5,236 nt of DNA from UBA9980 sp964436235 (GCA_964436235.1 CAYTCW010000206.1:1-5236), one strand, 5' to 3'; shown: positions 1 through 5,236, counted from the first letter of the stretch. The notes: generated by a model not told the origin, from the letters alone. Program-made: numbers and translations.

Positions 1-17
1 TTGAAAGGAAGTAAAAT

Positions 18-317
18 ATGAGTGAAAAGAATAAAGAATATATCAGGTTTGTAATATTGCTCGCCAATGTTAAGCCGTTTACTCCCGAGATAATTAAAGA
101 ACATGTCGCTTATTTGAAAACGCTCGATGAAAAAGGGATTTTTGTGTCCGGTGGGCCTTTTATCGATTACAAAGGCGGAATGGTTATAGTCAAAGCCGCA
201 AATATCGAAGAGGCGCGCAAAATAGCTGAAAACGATCCTTTTATAAAGAACGGTTACGAAACATTTGAAATCCGCACATGGCTTTCGGCGTGCAAAGAAA
301 ATAATTATCTGCTGTAG
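18..317 (+). CDS. YciI-like (YCII domain) small protein
   Basis: A 99-residue protein that spans a single YCII-type alpha/beta domain, the usual length for this family. Seen in the sequence: His29 in EHVAYLKTL, the GGPFID block at residues 45-50, the GG turn at 53-54, an EEA helix near 64-66, the DPF motif at 73-75, and the closing IRTW at 85-88. These are the family's typical landmarks, and the conserved His with an Asp is thought to form its putative active site. The family folds like ferredoxin-type dimeric barrels. Most members have no proven reaction, though some relatives act in chlorinated-aromatic breakdown, so I assign no substrate. No signal peptide or membrane segment is visible, so it is probably cytosolic. 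The ATG at 18 follows an AAAGGAAG Shine-Dalgarno stretch (4-11). Its promoter lies outside the window. It converges on the next gene with a 3-base gap. Confidence 0.85.
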   Translation: MSEKNKEYIRFVILLANVKPFTPEIIKEHVAYLKTLDEKGIFVSGGPFIDYKGGMVIVKAANIEEARKIAENDPFIKNGYETFEIRTWLSACKENNYLL

Positions 318-320
318 GGA

Positions 321-764
321 TTAAAAAGCTCTTCTTGCGGCCGGGATCTTCTGTTCGTCGAAGACGGCGGGTTCCGAGCGGGAAATTTGAGTGAAGCCGG
401 TAGCGCAAAACGATACGGCGCCGCCGGGCCAGCCGATATTTATAAGCCAGTCGTATTCGCTGAGTTTGGCGTTGGCCGTTTTTCGCGGGGCCGATCTTTC
501 TATCGAATCGATGCAAAGATCCAGCGAGCAGTCTTTCCAGTCCAGATCGATTTTAAGGTTTGACGCGTTATGAAAAGTGAGCGTGGCAGGCGATAACAGA
601 AATTTATAATTTTCGCCTTCGCCGCTTATCCAGTCGTGAATATAATCGATATCGAATATAACTTCGAACTTTTCAGAATCGAATCGTATAGAGTGGATAT
701 AGTTGTCGTGCCAGTCGATTTTTTTGAAGTCCCGCGTGCTGTATCTGGTTCTGGTGGCGGCCAT
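321..764 (-). CDS. Conserved-looking hypothetical protein, 147 aa
   Basis: I do not recognise a named family with certainty. The 147-residue product is rich in alternating hydrophobic and charged residues, suggesting a mostly beta protein. It starts with a basic segment (residues 1-15), followed by WHDNYIHSIRF (18-28) and an acidic strand pair FDIDYIHDW (37-45). Later come LTFHNASNLKIDLDW (62-76) and, near the end, GWPGGAVSFCATGFTQ (111-126), which resembles a motif I associate with uncharacterised bacterial proteins. There is no signal peptide, membrane helix or recognisable catalytic motif. It is very likely a real gene: the ATG at 764 has a strong GGAGGT Shine-Dalgarno (771-776 on the plus strand, 6 bases away), and a good promoter lies upstream. 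Its 3' end abuts the 3' end of the YciI-like gene with no terminator between, so the two transcripts probably overlap as antisense. Function unknown. Confidence 0.75.
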   Translation of the reverse strand: MAATRTRYSTRDFKKIDWHDNYIHSIRFDSEKFEVIFDIDYIHDWISGEGENYKFLLSPATLTFHNASNLKIDLDWKDCSLDLCIDSIERSAPRKTANAKLSEYDWLINIGWPGGAVSFCATGFTQISRSEPAVFDEQKIPAARRAF

Positions 765-812
765 TAGAATACCTCCGTAAAAAAAATGATTGTCCGTTTT
801 AACGGCAGGCTA

Positions 813-841
813 ATTATATAACATCAAGTAAAAAAAAGCAA
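813..841 (-). promoter_or_regulatory. Probable sigma-70 promoter for the 147-aa gene
   Basis: Read on the minus strand, a perfect TATAAT -10 (813-818) lies 17 bp from TTGCTT (836-841), which keeps the TTG of the -35 consensus. Transcription would begin near 806, giving a leader of roughly 40 bases before the ATG at 764. A tandem pair of CGATGAT heptamers (846-859) sits just upstream of the -35. The call rests on motif and spacing only. Confidence 0.5.
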
Positions 842-937
842 TAAACGATGATCGATGATAGTACGAACTTAATTTACCGAGTTTAAATCGATAAAAAATT
901 TGTAGTGGCGAATTAATTATGAACGGAAAGGTCTGCG

Positions 938-1450
938 ATGAAGATAATTATTGAAACCGACAGGCTGTTTTTAAGGGAACTTGAAGCCGCCGACGCGGCC
1001 GCGCTTTCAAAAGTGCTTTCCGATGAAGAGTCTATGAAATATTACCCTCATCCTTTTTCGGCGGCCGAAGTGGATCGCTGGATCGAGCGCAATATCAGAA
1101 GATATAAAGAAAACGGTTTCGGCTTGTGGGCCGTAGTCAGAAAGGCCGATGATGCCTTTATCGGCGATTGCGGCATTACGCTGCAGGATATCGACGGGCG
1201 GCTTCTTCCGGAAATAGGTTTTCACATTATCGGCGATTACCGCAATATGGGATATGCCAGCGAAGCCGCCGCCGCCTGCCGTGAATATGCGACGGGCCGG
1301 CTTAAATTTGACCGCGTTTATTCTTACACCCATATCGACAATCAGGCTTCGCGGCGCGTCGCCCTGAAAAACGGAATGAAAGAGATAAAAAAATATTTCA
1401 AAGACGGGACTGAATTGGTCGTGTATGAATATTGCGTCAATAAAAATTAA
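938..1450 (+). CDS. GNAT N-acetyltransferase, RimJ/RimL-like
   Basis: A 170-residue GNAT-fold enzyme, full length for the Acetyltransf_3 (RimJ/RimL-like) group, which moves an acetyl group from acetyl-CoA to an amine. Seen: the family opening ETDRLFLRELEAAD (6-19), the substrate-side segment with WIERNI (48-53), the central strands GLWAVV and FIGDCGI (62-80), and motif A, EIGFHIIGDYRNMGYASEAA (92-111), whose RNMGYA (102-107) is the pyrophosphate-binding R/Q-x-x-G-x-A loop. Motif B follows with HIDNQASRRVALKNGM (132-147), including the conserved Asn135 and Ser138. The protein is cytosolic. Its substrate cannot be read from sequence: related enzymes acetylate ribosomal protein N-termini, but many act on small amines or drugs, and adjacency to ribosomal genes is not evidence here because rpsL has its own promoter. 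The ATG is chosen for the GGAAAGG Shine-Dalgarno at 925-931, 6 bases upstream. I found no clear promoter or terminator for it. Confidence 0.88.
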   Translation: MKIIIETDRLFLRELEAADAAALSKVLSDEESMKYYPHPFSAAEVDRWIERNIRRYKENGFGLWAVVRKADDAFIGDCGITLQDIDGRLLPEIGFHIIGDYRNMGYASEAAAACREYATGRLKFDRVYSYTHIDNQASRRVALKNGMKEIKKYFKDGTELVVYEYCVNKN

Positions 1451-1520
1451 GACCGGTAACCAAAACTGTGCCGTAAATATCTAAAAATCGGAGTTTAATA
1501 AAAATAAATATTGATTTTAC

Positions 1521-1549
1521 TTGACAAAACAAAGATTTTTTACTATAAT
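1521..1549 (+). promoter_or_regulatory. Consensus sigma-70 promoter of the str operon
   Basis: TTGACA (1521-1526) and TATAAT (1544-1549) both match the consensus exactly and are separated by the optimal 17 bp. The region upstream (about 1480-1520) is A/T-rich, like an UP element. Transcription would start near 1556-1557, leaving a leader of about 145 bases before rpsL. This is what would be expected for a highly expressed ribosomal-protein operon. Confidence 0.85.
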
Positions 1550-1605
1550 AGTACGAAATTTAAGTTATTAATTCGCGAAAAGGTATAAAATATCTTTGTA
1601 AGCGT

Positions 1606-1642
1606 ACATTATTGATGGTCTAAACGATCAATAATGTTTTTT
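1606..1642 (+). terminator. Terminator-like hairpin in the rpsL leader (possible attenuator)
   Basis: ACATTATTGAT (1606-1616) is perfectly complementary to ATCAATAATGT (1627-1637), giving an 11-bp stem around a 10-base loop. Past a G-G mismatch, two further pairs (G1618-C1625, T1619-A1624) can close a 4-base loop. Six T residues (1637-1642) follow at once, the layout of an intrinsic terminator. The stem is AT-rich, so it should be weak. It lies about 50 bases after the predicted transcription start and 60 bases before rpsL. It could terminate part of the operon's own transcripts (attenuation), stop read-through from the acetyltransferase gene, or act as a structured leader bound by a ribosomal protein. 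The structure is read directly; its function is inferred. Confidence 0.6.
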
Positions 1643-1689
1643 ATTCTCATAATTTAAATTTATTGAGTCGAAAAAAAATAACGGCAAAA

Positions 1690-1695
1690 AGGAGG
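1690..1695 (+). promoter_or_regulatory. rpsL: Shine-Dalgarno site that decides the rpsL start
   Basis: AGGAGG at 1690-1695 lies 6 bases before the ATG at 1702. The in-frame ATG at 1696 directly abuts it, and the in-frame TTG at 1663 lies upstream of it, so neither can use it. The 1702 start also gives the MPTINQL opening universal to bacterial S12. Confidence 0.9.
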
Positions 1696-1701
1696 ATGTT
1701 A

Positions 1702-2076
1702 ATGCCGACCATTAATCAATTAATCAGGATGGGGCGCAAGGAAATCAAAAACAAAACCAAATGCCCCGCAATGAATGAATGCCCTCAAAAAAGGGGTGTT
1801 TGCACAAGGGTGTGGACGATTACGCCTAAAAAACCTAACTCGGCTTTACGTAAAGTCGCGAGGGTAAGGCTCACAACCGGTATTGAAGTTACAGCTTATA
1901 TTCCCGGTGTCGGTCACAATTTACAGGAACACTCGATCGTTTTAATCCGCGGAGGCCGCGTAAAAGATTTACCTGGTATCCGTTACCACATAGTCCGCGG
2001 CGTTCTCGATACGGCGGGCGTCGACGGCAGAAGACAGAGCCGCTCGAAATACGGCGCTAAAACACCTAAAAAATAA
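1702..2076 (+). CDS. rpsL: 30S ribosomal protein S12
   Basis: The product is 124 residues, the same length as E. coli S12, the small-subunit protein next to the decoding centre that helps control codon-anticodon fidelity. Landmarks: MPTINQL at the start, CPQKRGVCTRV (27-37), TPKKPNSALRK (41-51), GHNLQEHS (71-78), and IRGGRVKDLPG (82-92). Lys43 and Lys88, sites where substitutions give streptomycin resistance or dependence in other bacteria, are the usual lysines, so the sequence looks wild type. Asp89, the residue that RimO methylthiolates in E. coli, is present. The reading frame is open upstream to a TTG at 1663, but family length and the Shine-Dalgarno site support the ATG at 1702. It is the first gene of the operon, after a leader of about 145 bases, and rpsG follows after 27 bases. 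Confidence 0.98.
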   Translation: MPTINQLIRMGRKEIKNKTKCPAMNECPQKRGVCTRVWTITPKKPNSALRKVARVRLTTGIEVTAYIPGVGHNLQEHSIVLIRGGRVKDLPGIRYHIVRGVLDTAGVDGRRQSRSKYGAKTPKK

Positions 2077-2103
2077 TCTTAGCTAAGACGGAGGATAGCG
2101 ATA

Positions 2104-2577
2104 ATGGGAAGAAGAAAAGAAGCTCTTAAAAGAAAAACTCCTGGCGATCCCATTTATAACGATGTAGTAATCGAAAAATTTGCCAACAATTTAATGTATG
2201 AAGGCAAAAAAAATACTTCGCACAACATCATTTACGGGGCGCTCGAAATATTGAAACAGAAAATCAAAGACAAAGAGCCTTTAGAAGTTTTCAAACAGGC
2301 TCTTCAGAACTCGATGCCGCTTCTCGAAGTTAAATCGAGGCGCGTCGGCGGCGCTACCTATCAGGTACCGCTTGAAATCAGAAAAGAACGCAGCATGGCG
2401 CTCGCGTTCCGCTGGTTAATCAATTACTCGAGAAACAGATCGGGCCGCTCGATGAGAGAAAATCTCGCCAACGAATTGCTCGATGCATACAACAATCAGG
2501 GCTCGACGATTAAAAAACGCGAAGACACGCATAAAATGGCCGAAGCCAATAAGGCGTTTTCGCACTTTAAATGGTAG
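2104..2577 (+). CDS. rpsG: 30S ribosomal protein S7
   Basis: The product is 157 residues, close to the usual 156. S7 starts assembly of the 30S head by binding the 3' domain of 16S rRNA, and it contacts E-site tRNA. Landmarks: the basic N-terminal arm MGRRKEALKRK, the helical core with SHNIIYGALEIL (39-50), the beta-hairpin region VKSRRVGGATYQVP (76-89), ALAFRWLI (99-106), and the C-terminal KKREDTHKMAEANKAFSHFKW stretch. It starts 27 bases after rpsL, with a GGAGG Shine-Dalgarno at 2090-2094. In E. coli S7 represses this operon by binding a longer rpsL-rpsG intercistronic RNA. The spacer here is much shorter, so that same site cannot be present. A 67-base AT-rich gap separates it from fusA. 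Confidence 0.98.
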   Translation: MGRRKEALKRKTPGDPIYNDVVIEKFANNLMYEGKKNTSHNIIYGALEILKQKIKDKEPLEVFKQALQNSMPLLEVKSRRVGGATYQVPLEIRKERSMALAFRWLINYSRNRSGRSMRENLANELLDAYNNQGSTIKKREDTHKMAEANKAFSHFKW

Positions 2578-2617
2578 AACTTTAATACATTTTTTAAAAA
2601 TTAAGACCATAATTTAC

Positions 2618-2623
2618 TATAAT
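2618..2623 (+). promoter_or_regulatory. Possible internal promoter (-10 only) before fusA
   Basis: The rpsG-fusA gap contains a perfect TATAAT at 2618-2623 inside TTTACTATAAT, the same 11 bases that form the -10 region of the main str promoter (1539-1549). No good -35 is visible: the best is TTAAAA at 2594-2599 with an 18-bp spacer. Such an AT-rich gap could hold a -10 by chance, so this is a tentative secondary start for fusA. Confidence 0.3.
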
Positions 2624-2644
2624 TACTAGATAGGGCATTTATAA

Positions 2645-4963
2645 ATGAGTAAGACCCAGAAGGAGAAAAACGGGGATTTAATGAGTACCGACATCAATAG
2701 TCATGCCGAAAGTTTAATAAGCGCGCAAAGCGCGGTAGCCGTTATAGAAGCCGAAGACAGGCAGGACGAAGTTCCCGCCGTCGAGGCCGTCGAAGTCGTG
2801 AAACAGGCTGCGGTTCACACTAAAGCCGAAAAACCCGCCCCTAAGGCGGCCGAACCGTTAGTCGAGATCAAACATATCGAAAAGCGCGAGTTTTCGCTCG
2901 AAAACACACGCAATATCGGTATCATGGCGCATATCGACGCGGGAAAAACCACGACTACCGAAAGAATACTGTTCTACACCGGAGTAGTCCACAGAATAGG
3001 CGAAGTCGATGACGGCTGCGCCACTATGGACTGGATGCTCCAGGAACGCGAACGCGGAATAACTATAACTTCGGCTGCTACAACAACCAACTGGAAAGGG
3101 AATCGTGTCAATATTATAGATACGCCCGGACACGTTGACTTCACGGTCGAGGTGGAAAGGTCGCTTCGCGTATTAGACGGCGCCGTTGCCGTATTCTGCG
3201 CAGTCGGCGGCGTTCAGCCTCAGTCCGAAACGGTCTGGAGACAGGCCGATAAGTACTGCGTTCCGAGGATCGCTTACGTTAATAAAATGGACCGTACCGG
3301 CGCCGATTTCGAGCGCGTGGTCGATATGATTAAAACGCGTCTTGGCGCGAATCCCGTACCCATTCAGCTCCCGTTCGGAAAAGAAGATACTTTTAAAGGC
3401 TGTATCGATTTAATCGAAATGAAACTTTATTTATTCGACGAATCGACTCTCGGCGTAAAATACGATATTCTCGAAATCCCGGCGGAATATTCCGAAGCGT
3501 GCAAACACGCCCGCGAATATATGATCGAAAAGGTCTCCGAGCACGACGAGGAATTGTATCACAAATACGTCGAAGGCGTCGAAGTCACCAAAGAAGAGCT
3601 AAAGCGCGCTTTAAGGAGCGCGACCGTTTCCATGAAAGTGATACCGGTTATCTGCGGTTCTTCCTTTAAAAATAAAGGCGTTCAAACGATGCTCGATGCG
3701 GTAATCGACTATCTGCCTTCGCCGCTCGATGTTCCTCCGATAACGGGAATTCACCCGAAAACGGAAGAACCGCTTACGCGCATGACGGCTGATAACGAAA
3801 AATTCTCCGCTCTCGCTTTTAAAATAATGACCGATCCTTACGTTGGAAAATTAACTTATTTCAGAGTTTATTCCGGCGTTTTAACTTCGGGTTCCTACAT
3901 TTATAATTCGATGCGCGGCACTACCGAACGCATCGGAAGGCTTTTACAGATGCACGCAAACAGGCGCACTCAGGTTGACAGGGTTTATGCGGGCGATATA
4001 GCCGCCGCGGTAGGGTTGAAAAATACTACTACGGGCGACACGCTTACCGAACAAAATAATCCGATCATACTCGAAAAGATTACTTTCCCCGATCCCGTCA
4101 TATCGGTGGCCATAGAGCCTAAAACTAAAGCCGATCAGGATAAGCTCGGAACTTCCTTAGCTAAATTAGTCGAAGAAGATCCGACCTTCAGAGTTTCGAC
4201 GAACGAAGAGACCCAGCAGACGCTGATTGCGGGCATGGGCGAGCTTCATCTCGAAATAATTGTAGACAGGCTTATCCGCGAGTTTAAAGTCGAGGCCAAT
4301 GTGGGCAAACCTCAGGTTGCCTATAAGGAAACGATTTCAAAAACCGCGAAGATCGAAGGCCGTTACGTTCGCCAGAGCGGCGGCCGCGGCCAGTACGGGC
4401 ATTGCGAGCTCGAAATCAGCCCCGCGCCCCCGAAATCAGGTTTAATTTTTGAAAATAAGATTATCGGCGGAGTCATTCCCCGCGAATACATACCGGCGAT
4501 TGAAAAAGGCGTGCGCGAGTCTGCTGAAAGCGGTACTCTCGCGGGTTTCCCGGTTGTCGACGTTTGCGTGAAATTACTCGACGGTTCCTACCACGAAGTG
4601 GATTCCTCTGAAATGGCTTTTAAAATAGCGGCGTCAATGGCGTTTCGCGACGGCTGCAAAAAATGCAGCCCCGTATTGCTCGAGCCGTATATGGAGATCG
4701 AGATCGTTGTCCCCGAAGAGTACATGGGTGAAGTCTTAGGCGATCTTAACTCCAGAAGAGGTAAAATTGAAGGTATGGAAATGAGAGGCAACACTCAAAT
4801 CATCAAAGGGCATGTTCCACTATCAGAAATGTTTGGATATTCAACTTCATTACGGTCACTGACACAGGGGCGTGGAACCTATACCATGCAGTTCGCATAT
4901 TACGAACAATTACCTCAGTCGCTCTCAGAGCAAATAATTGAAAGATTTAGAGGCAGATCATAA
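2645..4963 (+). CDS. fusA: Elongation factor G with a long N-terminal extension
   Basis: EF-G is the GTPase that drives ribosomal translocation and, with RRF, recycles ribosomes. The product is 772 residues against about 690-705 usually; from Arg81 onward it is a normal, complete EF-G. GTPase motifs: G1 AHIDAGKT (95-102), switch I RGITI (137-141), DTPGH (159-163), NKMD (213-216), GSSFK (338-342). Later landmarks: MGELHLEIIVDR (531-542), the domain IV loop QSGGRGQYGH (577-586), GSYHEVDSSE (647-656) with the tip His650, and domain V PLSEMFGYSTSLRSL (725-739). Residues 1-80 are an extra, charged, Ala/Glu/Lys/Val-rich tail with no hydrophobic signal. The start is uncertain: ATG 2645 has a weak AGGG 9 bases upstream. 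In-frame ATG 2681 (13th codon) is the alternative, and no ATG, GTG or TTG lies near the usual family start. The last 60 or so codons use different synonymous codons. The gene ends in tandem TAA codons. Confidence 0.97.
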   Translation: MSKTQKEKNGDLMSTDINSHAESLISAQSAVAVIEAEDRQDEVPAVEAVEVVKQAAVHTKAEKPAPKAAEPLVEIKHIEKREFSLENTRNIGIMAHIDAGKTTTTERILFYTGVVHRIGEVDDGCATMDWMLQERERGITITSAATTTNWKGNRVNIIDTPGHVDFTVEVERSLRVLDGAVAVFCAVGGVQPQSETVWRQADKYCVPRIAYVNKMDRTGADFERVVDMIKTRLGANPVPIQLPFGKEDTFKGCIDLIEMKLYLFDESTLGVKYDILEIPAEYSEACKHAREYMIEKVSEHDEELYHKYVEGVEVTKEELKRALRSATVSMKVIPVICGSSFKNKGVQTMLDAVIDYLPSPLDVPPITGIHPKTEEPLTRMTADNEKFSALAFKIMTDPYVGKLTYFRVYSGVLTSGSYIYNSMRGTTERIGRLLQMHANRRTQVDRVYAGDIAAAVGLKNTTTGDTLTEQNNPIILEKITFPDPVISVAIEPKTKADQDKLGTSLAKLVEEDPTFRVSTNEETQQTLIAGMGELHLEIIVDRLIREFKVEANVGKPQVAYKETISKTAKIEGRYVRQSGGRGQYGHCELEISPAPPKSGLIFENKIIGGVIPREYIPAIEKGVRESAESGTLAGFPVVDVCVKLLDGSYHEVDSSEMAFKIAASMAFRDGCKKCSPVLLEPYMEIEIVVPEEYMGEVLGDLNSRRGKIEGMEMRGNTQIIKGHVPLSEMFGYSTSLRSLTQGRGTYTMQFAYYEQLPQSLSEQIIERFRGRS

Positions 4964-4997
4964 TAACGATTAAAGCGAAAATTTAAAAAATAAGTAT

Positions 4998-5025
4998 TTA
5001 ACTTTCGTAAAAGATATGTTATAAT
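4998..5025 (+). promoter_or_regulatory. Probable extended -10 promoter for tuf
   Basis: The fusA-tuf spacer contains TGTTATAAT (5017-5025), an extended -10 (TG, one base, then a perfect TATAAT). TTAACT (4998-5003) lies 16 bp upstream of the hexamer as a partial -35. Transcription would start near 5032, giving an A-rich leader of about 50 bases before the tuf ATG. A private promoter would allow EF-Tu to be made in excess of the ribosomal proteins. Since no terminator is seen after fusA, tuf is probably also read from the operon promoter. Confidence 0.5.
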
Positions 5026-5082
5026 GTCTGGAATCAAAAAAAACAAGAAAAATTAATAAAAATTCAGGAGGATATATTTAAA

Positions 5083-5236
5083 ATGGCAAAAGAAAAATTC
5101 GAAAGAAATAAGCCGCATCTTAACATAGGCACAGTCGGACACGTTGACCACGGTAAAACCACGCTTACATCGGCTATCACAAAAGTTCTCTCGCACATCG
5201 GCCTCGCCGACGCGAAAGACTTCTACGATATCGATA
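5083..5236 (+). CDS. tuf: Elongation factor Tu, N-terminal fragment (runs off the window)
   Basis: Only the first 51 codons are inside the window. The product opens MAKEKFERNKPHLNIG, followed by the P-loop GHVDHGKT (residues 19-26) and TLTSAITKVL, which is diagnostic of bacterial EF-Tu, the GTPase that carries aminoacyl-tRNA to the ribosomal A site. The ATG at 5083 is supported by AGGAGG at 5066-5071, with an 11-base spacer, slightly long. The gene is cut by the window edge, not broken. It follows fusA after 119 bases, the classical last position of the str operon. Whether a second tuf copy exists elsewhere in the genome cannot be seen from here. Confidence 0.97.
   Translation, partial: MAKEKFERNKPHLNIGTVGHVDHGKTTLTSAITKVLSHIGLADAKDFYDID

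Noticed and set aside
794..805. CCGTT-TT-AACGG inverted repeat near the start of the minus-strand transcript
   Set aside because: Five pairs with a 2-base loop is too short to call an operator or hairpin without conservation data.
1007..1333. Open frame antisense to the acetyltransferase gene
   Set aside because: It lies wholly opposite a clear GNAT gene, has no recognisable domain and no ribosome-binding site, and is a by-product of the codon pattern.
1572..1579. TTCGCGAA palindrome just after the str transcription start
   Set aside because: A single 8-bp palindrome with no second copy; chance is adequate.
1578..1601. Minimal leader peptides in the rpsL leader (TTG-TAA at 1596-1601, ATG-GTC-TAA at 1615-1623, a 7-codon frame from 1634)
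   Set aside because: They are very short, poorly spaced from any ribosome-binding site, and expected by chance. No run of regulatory codons is seen.
1648..1653. CATAAT as a second rpsL promoter downstream of the hairpin
   Set aside because: No -35-like hexamer lies 16-18 bp upstream; that position falls in the hairpin loop and stem (CGATCA).
1663..1701. Longer rpsL starting at TTG 1663 or ATG 1696
   Set aside because: S12 universally begins MPTINQL, the Shine-Dalgarno at 1690-1695 fits only ATG 1702, and a 124-residue product is the standard length.
2858..3133. Open frame antisense to the GTPase region of fusA, with similar ones at 4588-4794 (-), 2416-2610 (-) and 241-516 (-), and one at 391-573 (+)
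   Set aside because: Each is opposite a well-supported gene and shows no domain, so all are treated as shadows.
4974..5009. CGAAA ... TTTCG inverted repeat between fusA and tuf as a terminator
   Set aside because: It has only five pairs around a loop of more than 20 bases and no T run, so it is not a credible terminator.
1..5236. CRISPR array, insertion sequence, tRNA, rRNA or toxin-antitoxin pair
   Set aside because: I saw no regularly spaced repeats, transposase motifs, terminal inverted repeats, tRNA cloverleaf or rRNA sequence, and the two small genes at the left do not form a same-strand toxin-antitoxin pair.

Overview
The window is bacterial chromosome, and its right two thirds is the str operon in the classical order rpsL (S12), rpsG (S7), fusA (EF-G) and the start of tuf (EF-Tu). 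Base composition is moderate in the genes and very AT-rich between them. Most starts have a strong purine-rich Shine-Dalgarno site, and all frames read with the standard bacterial code. The proteins are clearly bacterial, but I cannot assign a phylum from them alone.

Layout. Positions 18-317 (+) encode a small YciI-like protein. It converges, with only 3 bases between, on an uncharacterised 147-residue gene (321-764, -). A divergent AT-rich spacer (765-937) holds a plausible promoter for the minus-strand gene. A GNAT N-acetyltransferase follows (938-1450, +). The spacer 1451-1701 carries a perfect-consensus sigma-70 promoter (TTGACA, 17 bp, TATAAT) and then a long leader containing a terminator-like hairpin with a T run, placed between the promoter and rpsL. 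Next come rpsL (1702-2076), rpsG (2104-2577), fusA (2645-4963) and tuf (5083 to beyond the edge). Separate -10-like elements precede fusA (weak) and tuf (good, extended -10).

How the genes work together. S12 and S7 are small-subunit proteins of the decoding centre and head. EF-G moves tRNAs and mRNA through the ribosome, and EF-Tu delivers aminoacyl-tRNA, so the operon co-produces ribosome parts and elongation factors. The three genes to the left are unrelated accessory or housekeeping genes. rpoBC, the frequent upstream neighbour of rpsL, is not present.

Most of the window is ordinary. The points worth a second look are the attenuator-like leader of rpsL, an unusual extension of about 80 residues on the N-terminus of EF-G that cannot be removed by choosing a later start near the usual position, and an abrupt change in codon choice in the last 60 or so codons of fusA. 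I saw no mobile element, CRISPR array, tRNA or rRNA, and no convincing new multi-gene system.
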